32,830 nucleotides of DNA from Verrucomicrobiales bacterium (lineage in GTDB: Bacteria; Verrucomicrobiota; Verrucomicrobiia; Limisphaerales; CAIMTB01), in contig JAEUHG010000101.1 of assembly GCA_016795425.1 (NCBI GenBank), forward strand, positions 1 to 32,830, read 5' to 3'. Below, in pieces: positions 8,526 through 14,974 of this stretch (position 1 is its first letter; each line of letters starts with the position of its first letter). The notes beneath the pieces are model-generated. The model was given only the letters and a program-made list of their open reading frames with translations, searched no databases and was not told where the DNA came from. Both the position numbers and the translations under genes were made by a program.

Positions 8526-9338
8526 ATGCTTCGACCCCGCAAGAAATACACCGTGTTTGACCTGCAGCAGTTGAAGGGAAAGCGGTGCCTGACGCATATC
8601 CACGTCAAATCCCCGGAGGAAGCCGCCGCGGCCGAGGCCGCGGGGGTGGACCTGATGAGTTGCAGCTTCGATTCACCGGAGTCGCAGGCGCGTCTTCCCC
8701 GATTGGTCGCCGCGGCTCCTAACAGTTTCCTGTCCGCCGCAACGCCCCATGGTCTCGCGACGGCCGAGGAGGCGATCCGAGTGGGATTTCGCGCGTTGGA
8801 ATGGGGTGCCAGTTCCGTCTACTGCTCCGCCAGCCCCTTCATCATCGAAGCGATGGCCCGCGAACGGCTGCCCGTCGTCGGCCACCTTGGCATGGTGCCG
8901 CGCCACGTGACCTGGACCAATTACCGGGCCATCGGGAAGACGGAGACCGAAGCTTTTGAGCTTTATCGTCAAATGAAGGAATTGGAGAACGCGGGCGCCT
9001 ACGCCGCTGAACTCGAGTGTGTCCCGCACAATCTCGCCCGGTTCCTCAGCTCCCAAACGCGCATGCTCCTCATGTCGCTGGGCTCAGGCGCCGGGTGCGA
9101 TACGCAGTTCCTGTTCTCGGACGATATCCTTGGCGACTACGAGGAACGCCCGCCACGCCATGCCAAAGCCTACCGGAACTTCGTCGAGGAACATCGTCGA
9201 CTCCAGCAGGAGCGCGTCGCCGCCTTTGGTGAGTACATTGCCGACGTGCAGGAAGGCCGATTCCCTCAGCGCTGCCACCTGGTGGAGATGGAAGAGGCGA
9301 TCCTGCAACGGGTCATGGCGCGCGCCGGGCAGTCCTGA
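8526..9338 (+). CDS. Divergent PanB-like protein (ketopantoate hydroxymethyltransferase superfamily)
   Basis: A 270-residue protein resembling PanB in length and landmarks: PVVGHLGMVPRHV (116-128), ELECVP (162-167), a GSGAGCD segment and the C-terminal YIADVQEGRFP. PanB transfers a hydroxymethyl group from methylene-tetrahydrofolate to alpha-ketoisovalerate in pantothenate synthesis. By alignment with E. coli PanB from memory, the magnesium ligand Asp45 is kept as Asp49, but Asp84 becomes Ala71 and Glu114 becomes Ser101; the catalytic Glu181 is kept as Glu164. With two of three metal ligands gone, normal PanB activity is doubtful. Another reaction of the PEP mutase/PanB TIM-barrel superfamily is possible. 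It is divergent from the phosphatase gene and is followed after 61 bases by the HD-domain gene. Confidence 0.75.
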   Translation: MLRPRKKYTVFDLQQLKGKRCLTHIHVKSPEEAAAAEAAGVDLMSCSFDSPESQARLPRLVAAAPNSFLSAATPHGLATAEEAIRVGFRALEWGASSVYCSASPFIIEAMARERLPVVGHLGMVPRHVTWTNYRAIGKTETEAFELYRQMKELENAGAYAAELECVPHNLARFLSSQTRMLLMSLGSGAGCDTQFLFSDDILGDYEERPPRHAKAYRNFVEEHRRLQQERVAAFGEYIADVQEGRFPQRCHLVEMEEAILQRVMARAGQS

Positions 9339-9387
9339 CTCCAGTTCAGGAATCGAGAATCGTGGCGACGCGGGCGACGAGCGCTGC

Positions 9388-9393
9388 TAGACT
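9388..9393 (+). promoter_or_regulatory. Candidate -10 element (TAGACT) of the HD-domain gene, leaderless type
   Basis: TAGACT ends seven bases before the GTG at 9400, matching the TANNNT pattern seen at other starts here. Its first three bases are also the in-frame stop that limits the gene upstream. No clear -35 box or Shine-Dalgarno sequence is present. Confidence 0.3.
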
Positions 9394-9399
9394 TTCCCC

Positions 9400-10263
9400 G
9401 TGTTTCCGTCTGTAAACACGCGCGATCCCGATGCGGTGCGGCGCGTTTGTGAATCCGCATGGAACGAGATCCTGGGTCGAAGCGACGCCGGCTTGTTGGG
9501 CCGGGGCTTCGCCTGGGTGCTACGCTCGTTTGCCGGCGAGAACCCTGAGTTCGAGCCCCTGGACACCCGGTACCACGACCTCGAACACACCATGCAGGGA
9601 ACGCTTTGCCTGGCGCACCTGATGGTGGGTTGGCATCGGTCCGGCTCCCTGCCCGGCCTGGATGAACGCGCCGTCCGCCTTGGCCTGTTCGCCATCCTCC
9701 TCCATGACACCGGCTATTTGAAGGCCCGCGGCGACCGCCAGGGTACCGGCGCGAAATTCACCCCCATCCACGTGCAACGCAGCGCGGACGTTGCCGGCCG
9801 CTACCTTCCGGTCGAAGGATTCTCGGCGGAAGAAATCGCCGGCGCCCAAAACATGATCCGTTGCACCGGTGTCAACGCCGACATTCGCGCCCTAAGCTTC
9901 CAGCGAGCGGTCGATCGGCGGGTCGGCTGCGCTCTTGCCACGGCGGATCTGCTGGGGCAGATGGCGGCACCCGACTATCCCGAGCGCCTTGACGATCTGT
10001 TTCTCGAGTTCCAGGAAGCGGCGTCGGCGTCGCCTGTCGGTTCGAATCCCGGAATGGCGTTTGTCGATGCGGCAGACCTGATCCGGAAGACACCCGCGTT
10101 CTGGGAAAATCACGTGTGCCCGCGGTTGGAAGGCGAGTTCGAGGGCGTCTATCGACTGCTCAACAGCCCATGGCCGGACGGACCGAATCCCTACTTCAAC
10201 CGCGTCGAGGAAAACATCCGTCGCATCCGATCCTCGAGCGCCACCGATGTCCGGGTTCCTTAA
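9400..10263 (+). CDS. HD-domain metal-dependent phosphohydrolase
   Basis: A 287-residue soluble protein with the metal-binding pattern of the HD superfamily: His59 (YHDLEHT), His102-Asp103 (LLHDTGY) and Asp183 (ATADLLGQM). HD proteins hydrolyse phosphomonoesters or phosphodiesters, including nucleotides and cyclic nucleotides; nothing here fixes the substrate. An in-frame stop at 9388-9390 rules out earlier starts, and the GTG at 9400 is the first candidate after it; this gives a full N-terminus ahead of the first His. No sensor, receiver or GGDEF domain is attached. The 3' end overlaps the DUF218 gene by 17 bases, so the two are probably co-translated. The family is clear, the role unknown. 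Confidence 0.82.
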   Translation: MFPSVNTRDPDAVRRVCESAWNEILGRSDAGLLGRGFAWVLRSFAGENPEFEPLDTRYHDLEHTMQGTLCLAHLMVGWHRSGSLPGLDERAVRLGLFAILLHDTGYLKARGDRQGTGAKFTPIHVQRSADVAGRYLPVEGFSAEEIAGAQNMIRCTGVNADIRALSFQRAVDRRVGCALATADLLGQMAAPDYPERLDDLFLEFQEAASASPVGSNPGMAFVDAADLIRKTPAFWENHVCPRLEGEFEGVYRLLNSPWPDGPNPYFNRVEENIRRIRSSSATDVRVP

Positions 10264-11026
10264 GTTCATCTCCCCGCTGGTGCACCCCGTCGGGTTCGCG
10301 TGGCTGCTCCTGGTGCTTGGGACTTTGGTTTGTCTTCGATACCGCCGCTGGCTGGGTGCGGCGGCGGTTGGACTGGCCAGTCTTGCCGTCTGGCTCGTCG
10401 CACAACCCCGCCTGGCGGTGCCACTCCTCGGCGCGCTGGAGCGCCCGTGGCTCGAACACACGCTGGCCCAGGCGCCGACGTCGGCGGACGTCGTGATCGT
10501 TCTGGGTGGCGGATGGCGGCATTCCTACTCCGATTTTCTCAGCCTGGATCTCACGCCGGCGGGCGATCGCTGGATTGCTGGTGTCGAACTTTGCCGCCGG
10601 GGTGTGTGCACCAATCTGGTGGTTGGCGGCGACCCGGTCCAACCGCCGCCAGGCGCTCCGCCCGATTCGCATCAACTGCGCGAGTGGTTGCGGCTCTGGG
10701 GTTTTCGGGATTTGCATCTCCACACCCTCGGTCCGGTGCGGACCACCCGCGACGAGGCGTTGAATGCCAAGATTCTGGCGGAACGCCAGGGTTGGAAGCG
10801 CATCGTCCTGGTCACGTCGGCGTTGCACATGCGCCGTGCAGTGGCGACTTTTGAGCGCGTGGGACTCCAGGTGGAACCGGTGGCCTGCGATTTCCAGGTC
10901 GAACGTTGGTCCAGCGCGCCGCCGCGCTGGCGGCCCTTCCCGGACGAAGATGCCTTCGCGACGTTCAGTCTCTGGTGGCACGAACAACTGGGCTGGCTGG
11001 CCTATCGAGCCTTCGATCTTCTTTGA
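10247..11026 (+). CDS. DUF218 (YdcF/ElyC-like) membrane protein
   Basis: A 259-residue protein with two hydrophobic segments at about 13-32 and 37-53 followed by a DUF218 domain from about residue 80 (ADVVIVLGGG). Other family marks are the conserved GP-RTTRDEALNA segment and LVTSALHMRRAVATFERVG. The domain is related to SanA and ElyC, which affect envelope barrier function and lipid-carrier-linked envelope synthesis in enterobacteria; the molecular activity is not settled. The two N-terminal membrane passes and the long soluble C-terminal domain match ElyC-type proteins. The ATG at 10247 lies inside the HD-domain gene. A 50-base gap separates it from the convergent LON-domain gene. Confidence 0.87.
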   Translation: MSGFLKFISPLVHPVGFAWLLLVLGTLVCLRYRRWLGAAAVGLASLAVWLVAQPRLAVPLLGALERPWLEHTLAQAPTSADVVIVLGGGWRHSYSDFLSLDLTPAGDRWIAGVELCRRGVCTNLVVGGDPVQPPPGAPPDSHQLREWLRLWGFRDLHLHTLGPVRTTRDEALNAKILAERQGWKRIVLVTSALHMRRAVATFERVGLQVEPVACDFQVERWSSAPPRWRPFPDEDAFATFSLWWHEQLGWLAYRAFDLL

Positions 11027-11076
11027 AAACCGCGCCCGGCACGGTCTCAAACGGGGAGCACCGATACCGGTCCCGC

Positions 11077-11760
11077 CTATTCCTCCTCGGGATTCTTCGG
11101 ATGGGACCGACTGTCCTCAATCTCCTTGAGCAGGAAGTAAATGAGGTAACGCAGGCGGGTCTCCACATCGACCGTCTCCAGCATCACCTGCCGCTGCCGC
11201 GGATCGGAAAGCAGAGTGCACGAGACGAGATCCGCCAACACACTCGCGTCGGCGATCTCCGATAAGGATCGGAGGACCTGGTCGACCGACGGCGCCTCGC
11301 CGGAACCGGCTGAAGTGGGTTCTCCGAGGAACTTCAGCGGTGGCGGCAGCCCTTGTTTAAAGCGTTCCCCCACCAATTCCTTCACCTTGACGCTGAGGGC
11401 GTCCACCCGTGCCGAGTCGGTATTTTCCGGCAACAGTGCCTGAATGGAATGCACCCGGTACGGTCGACGGCGGACGACCCGGCCCAGCGAAACGCGGGCG
11501 ACGCCTTGCAGGATCATGTTGGAGGTGCCATCCGGGTTCTCGACCGACGCTCGGATCAACCCGACTCCGGCGACCCGAGAAGGCGCTTCTTCCTCGGAAT
11601 CCGGACGTTGCATGGCGATGCAGAACATGCGGTGGGAGGCCAGCGCGTCCCGCAGCATACGCCGGTAACGCGGCTCGAAGATGAACAAGGGCAAGATCGC
11701 CTGCGGGAACAAATTCACGCTGGGCAGGATCATGACCCCGACACTCTTCGGCAGGTCCAT
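11077..11760 (-). CDS. LON peptidase substrate-binding-domain protein
   Basis: A 227-residue protein made of the LON N-terminal (substrate-binding) domain without the AAA+ ATPase or the protease part. Recognisable segments are ILPSVNLFPQAILPLFIFEPRYRRML (in two parts, residues 11-36), FCIAMQRP at about 46 and VGLIRASVENPDGTSNMILQGVARV at about 66-90. Stand-alone versions are common in bacteria and their role is unknown; they may bind unfolded proteins. The C-terminal 100 residues are charged and mostly helical. It is a single gene facing away from the coiled-coil gene, with its own candidate promoter. Confidence 0.87.
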   Translation of the reverse strand: MDLPKSVGVMILPSVNLFPQAILPLFIFEPRYRRMLRDALASHRMFCIAMQRPDSEEEAPSRVAGVGLIRASVENPDGTSNMILQGVARVSLGRVVRRRPYRVHSIQALLPENTDSARVDALSVKVKELVGERFKQGLPPPLKFLGEPTSAGSGEAPSVDQVLRSLSEIADASVLADLVSCTLLSDPRQRQVMLETVDVETRLRYLIYFLLKEIEDSRSHPKNPEEE

Positions 11761-11768
11761 TCGTGTGG

Positions 11769-11796
11769 ACGGTAGGATTTACCTGAGGGTTTGCAA
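11769..11796 (-). promoter_or_regulatory. Candidate promoter of the LON-domain gene
   Basis: On the minus strand TTGCAA (11796-11791), a 16-base spacer and TACCGT (11774-11769) precede the ATG at 11760, with eight bases between the hexamer and the start. This leaves almost no 5' leader and there is no Shine-Dalgarno sequence. Confidence 0.4.
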
Positions 11797-11866
11797 GCTG
11801 GGTTGGTGATCAACCCATGGCCCCGGATGATTGCCAAACCCGCGGCCCCGCCCCAAAGTGTGTCTC

Positions 11867-12646
11867 ATGAAGGTGGTTGCAGGCATGCTCGTCGTCGTTG
11901 TCGGTATTCTCGTCTGGGCTCTCTACAGCCTAAGGGAGGCCCGCCAGCAGATGGCCGCCCAGCAACAAAGCAACGAGGTCATCATTCTCGACTTCTCCAA
12001 TCGCTGGGAAACCACTCGCCGTTCCCTCGATGAACAGAAGCGCGTGAATGAGGTCCTCGAGACCAATCTCACCGATCGCGCCCGTGCCATCGAAACTTCC
12101 AAAGTTGAAATCGCCGGCCTGACCACTGATCTCGCCAAATCCCGCGCTGAAACGAAGACGGCCCAGGACGAAATCGCCAAACGCGATTCTCAAATCAGCA
12201 CTTTGGAAAACCGCAATGGCGACCTCACCAAACAGATGGGGGACTTGCAGTCTGCCATCACGGGGCTCGAGGAACAGATCACCAGCGCGGAACGCAAACT
12301 CGCCGCGTCCGAGGGCAACCGCCAGGAATTGCTCAAGGAATTGCAGCATCTCCAAAACGAGAAGCTCGCCATGGAGAAACAACTCAATGACCTCGCCTTC
12401 GTGCGCGACCAGGTCCGCAAGCTGAAGGAGGAACTGACCGTCGCCCGCCGTCTCGACTGGATTCGTCGTGGCATCTACGGCACCGGGAATCGAAAGGGCG
12501 GCGAGGCGCTGGCCGGCGCCAGAGCCGCTTCCAAGGAACCCGCCAAAGCCGATACCACCTCCGGCGGCGGACTCGAAGTCGAACTCCGAACATCCGGAGA
12601 GGTCAAGGTCTCGACTTCCACCAACTCGCCCGCCACCCCCAAGTGA
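11867..12646 (+). CDS. Membrane-anchored coiled-coil protein, function unknown
   Basis: A 259-residue protein starting at the ATG at 11867, chosen because the membrane segment follows directly (residues 3-20, rich in Val and Leu). An upstream in-frame TTG at 11831 would only add polar residues. Residues 24-195 are a long, highly charged coiled coil with heptad-like Leu/Ile spacing and repeated Glu, Gln, Lys and Asn. The last 60 residues are Ala, Gly, Ser and Thr rich and probably disordered. A single-pass anchor with a long coiled coil suggests a scaffold or envelope spacer, but no family was recognised. Its stop is one base before the moaA start, so the two are likely in one transcript; no functional link to molybdopterin is evident. 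Confidence 0.8.
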   Translation: MKVVAGMLVVVVGILVWALYSLREARQQMAAQQQSNEVIILDFSNRWETTRRSLDEQKRVNEVLETNLTDRARAIETSKVEIAGLTTDLAKSRAETKTAQDEIAKRDSQISTLENRNGDLTKQMGDLQSAITGLEEQITSAERKLAASEGNRQELLKELQHLQNEKLAMEKQLNDLAFVRDQVRKLKEELTVARRLDWIRRGIYGTGNRKGGEALAGARAASKEPAKADTTSGGGLEVELRTSGEVKVSTSTNSPATPK

Positions 12647-12647
12647 C

Positions 12648-13838
12648 GTGACCTCGCGCTCCGCGTTCCTCGTTGATTCCTATGGGCGCACCCTCCGGGA
12701 CCTGCGCGTCAGCGTCACGGATCGCTGCAACTTTCGCTGCCTGTACTGCCTTCCGGAAACCGAAGAAGCCGCAAATTTTTACCGTGCCGGCGCCCTTACG
12801 CGATCGCACGCCGTTGCCAGTCCCGGTTCTGAATATCCCACGGCTCCACCCGTCCCAGGCGCCGTCGCCGACCCGCGGGACGCATCCGGCCCGACTCCAC
12901 CTCCTCGTCGGCATCCCCACCCAACGCCACCGTTCGCCCCCGTCACCATCGTCCGCGAGTGGAAACCGCGCCGCGAATTGCTGACCTTCGAAGAGATCGA
13001 GCGCGTGGTGCGGATTTTTGTTGGGCTCGGCATCACCAAGATTCGCCTCACTGGCGGCGAACCGTTGCTCCGAAGCGATTTGCCCGACCTGGTGGCCCGT
13101 ATCGCGGCCATTCCCGGCGTCGAAGACCTGGCCATGACGAGCAACGGCTTTCTCTTCGCCCGCTATGCCCAGGCTCTCGCCCAGTCGGGACTTCATCGCA
13201 TCAGCTTCAGCCTCGATTCCCTCGACCAGGCAAATTTCAAAAGAATGACCGGCCGCGCCGGCCGTGACGAAGTGCTCGATGCCATCCGCCTTGCCCGCGA
13301 CCTCGGCCTCGGCCCAATCAAAGTCAATGCCGTCGTCATCCGCGGGCTCAACGATCACGAACTGGAGGACCTGGCGGAGTTCGCGCGACGCGAACGTCTC
13401 GTCCTGCGCTTCATCGAGTTCATGCCACTGGACGCCAGTCGCTCGTGGCAGAAGGATCTCGTCGTTCCCGGCCGCGAGATCCTCGCCCGATTGCAGCAAC
13501 GATTCCGCCTCCACAGCGTCCCGTCCGACAACCCAGCCGAAACCGCCCGCCGATGGCGTTTCGAAAATGACGATGCCGAGATCGGCATCATCGCGCCGGT
13601 CAGTGAACCGTTCTGCGGCCATTGTAACCGCATTCGCCTGACCGCCGATGGCCAGGTCCGGACCTGCCTTTTCAGTGTCGTTGAAAAGGACCTGAAAGGT
13701 CTGCTTCGCGGCGGCGCCACCGATGCCGACTTGATTCGTTGGCTGCGGGGTGTCGCCCACGAAAAGGAAGAACGCCATCACATCGGCGAGGCGGGCTTCG
13801 AACAGCCGCAGCGGTCGATGAGTTGCATCGGGGGATAG
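12648..13838 (+). CDS. moaA: GTP 3',8-cyclase MoaA with a proline-rich insertion
   Basis: MoaA is a radical SAM enzyme that converts GTP to 3',8-cyclo-GTP, the first step of molybdenum cofactor synthesis. The SAM cluster motif is Cys27-x3-Cys31-x2-Cys34 (DRCNFRCLYC), followed later by TGGEP at 135-139. The second cluster motif is C-x2-C-x13-C near the C-terminus (FCGHCNRIRL to RTC), and the chain ends in the conserved Gly-Gly. The length of 396 residues exceeds the usual 320-340 because about 55-60 residues rich in Pro, Ala and His (about 43-105) separate Cys34 from LLTFEEI. The frame stays open through the insertion, so it is not an evident frameshift. The GTG at 12648 follows the previous stop by one base and gives the expected N-terminus ahead of YGRTLRDLRVSVTDRC. 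Other moa genes are not nearby. Confidence 0.9.
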   Translation: MTSRSAFLVDSYGRTLRDLRVSVTDRCNFRCLYCLPETEEAANFYRAGALTRSHAVASPGSEYPTAPPVPGAVADPRDASGPTPPPRRHPHPTPPFAPVTIVREWKPRRELLTFEEIERVVRIFVGLGITKIRLTGGEPLLRSDLPDLVARIAAIPGVEDLAMTSNGFLFARYAQALAQSGLHRISFSLDSLDQANFKRMTGRAGRDEVLDAIRLARDLGLGPIKVNAVVIRGLNDHELEDLAEFARRERLVLRFIEFMPLDASRSWQKDLVVPGREILARLQQRFRLHSVPSDNPAETARRWRFENDDAEIGIIAPVSEPFCGHCNRIRLTADGQVRTCLFSVVEKDLKGLLRGGATDADLIRWLRGVAHEKEERHHIGEAGFEQPQRSMSCIGG

Positions 13839-13864
13839 GTCAAATCCCCCGCGGTAAGGACCGC
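13829..13864 (+). terminator. Hairpins at the moaA stop codon, possible terminator
   Basis: An 8-bp stem, CGGGGGAT (13829-13836) pairing with ATCCCCCG (13844-13851), with a 7-base loop, straddles the moaA stop codon. It runs into a second small hairpin, GCGGT/ACCGC (13851-13864), which shares one base. There is no T tract on either strand. The position between convergent genes suggests a two-way terminator or an RNA 3'-end stabiliser. Confidence 0.35.
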
Positions 13865-13909
13865 AACGGCCGACGGTTGGGAGCCGGACCTCGAGAAGGC
13901 AGAAGGTCT

Positions 13910-14845
13910 TCAGCCGAAAAACGGGCGCAGCACGTTGCCGGCCACGCGTAGCGCCGCCTGACGTCCCGCCAGATCCTTGCCGAAGGTGTCGTCCTCCACT
14001 TCGATGCAAACCGGGCCGCGATAGCCCACTTCCATCAACACCCCCATGAAGCGCGCCCAATCGATTTCGCCGTAGCCCGGAATCCGCGGTTGATGCCATT
14101 TCAACGGCTCCGCGAATGCCCCCACGTCGTTCAGACGATCCCGGTGAATCCTCACGTCCTTGGCGTGCAGGTGGAACAGTTTGTCCTTGAACTCGTGCAA
14201 AGCCGACACCGGATCCATGAACTGCAAGGCAAAGTGGGACGGATCGAAGTTGAGTCCGAAATGTTTCGACGGGATGTCGTGGAACATTCGGCGCCAGATG
14301 GAAGGCGACGTCGCCAGGTTTTTGCCACCGGGCCACTCGTCACCCGTGAAAAGCATCGGACAGTTCTCGATGCCAACGCGCACGCCGTGATCCTCGGCCA
14401 GCGCGATCAAGGGCTTCCAGGTCTTGAGAAAGCGCGGCCAATTCTCATCGACGCTTCGGGTCCAGTCGCGGCCCACGAACGTGTTGACGTTCGTCAGGCC
14501 GAGTTTGGGCGCGGCGGTGATGACCCTCCTCAGATGCCCCACGGCCACGCGCGCGACTTCGGGCCGTGGATCCAGCGGGTTCGGATAGTACCCCAGTCCG
14601 CTCAGCCAAACCCCGTGCTTATCACAGGATTCCAGGATCGCTTCCGCCTTCGACTTCGTCAGGCCGGTGACATCGACATGGGTGACGCCGGCGAACTTGC
14701 GATCCGCTTTTCCCACCGGCCAGCACATCGCCTCCACGCAGGCAAATTGGTTCTGCCGGGCGAAGGTGAGAACCTGTTCGAGGCTGAGGTCGGGCAGAAT
14801 TGCCGACACGAATCCAAGGGAAAGAGAACGCTGGGCTGGCTTCAT
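13910..14845 (-). CDS. Sugar phosphate isomerase/epimerase family TIM barrel
   Basis: A 311-residue protein of the xylose-isomerase-like TIM-barrel superfamily (AP endonuclease 2 family). The expected metal ligands are seen in order: Glu160 (VGIENCP), Asp201 and His204 (FDPSHF), His227 (HLHAKD) and Glu282 (IEVEDD). Such enzymes isomerise or epimerise sugars or inositol derivatives, or act as dehydratases, in the cytoplasm. There is no signal peptide. It is transcribed in the same direction as the upstream DUF5703 and GH50-like genes with a gap of 129 bases, so it may process sugars they release; this is inference. The specific substrate cannot be read from the sequence. Confidence 0.85.
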   Translation of the reverse strand: MKPAQRSLSLGFVSAILPDLSLEQVLTFARQNQFACVEAMCWPVGKADRKFAGVTHVDVTGLTKSKAEAILESCDKHGVWLSGLGYYPNPLDPRPEVARVAVGHLRRVITAAPKLGLTNVNTFVGRDWTRSVDENWPRFLKTWKPLIALAEDHGVRVGIENCPMLFTGDEWPGGKNLATSPSIWRRMFHDIPSKHFGLNFDPSHFALQFMDPVSALHEFKDKLFHLHAKDVRIHRDRLNDVGAFAEPLKWHQPRIPGYGEIDWARFMGVLMEVGYRGPVCIEVEDDTFGKDLAGRQAALRVAGNVLRPFFG

Positions 14846-14974
14846 CGTTGTGGCGCCATGCTGTCGTCCGACCGGTCCCCCAACAAGTCCGACGTGGCAG
14901 CCTTCGGATCGCGACGGGTCCCTGAGGCCCTTGGCTCGGATGGCCAGTTGTCCCGTCGCATTCTTCGCCCCCGA

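Noticed and set aside
12648..13838. Frameshift or intron in moaA as cause of the insertion
   Set aside because: The frame is continuous, the flanking motifs are in one frame and no splice or ribozyme-like features are apparent.
12603..14336. Minus-strand open frame of 577 codons across moaA and part of the isomerase-like gene
   Set aside because: It overlaps both genes, and the translation is low-complexity Arg/Gly sequence without domains; the moaA and isomerase frames carry all expected catalytic motifs.
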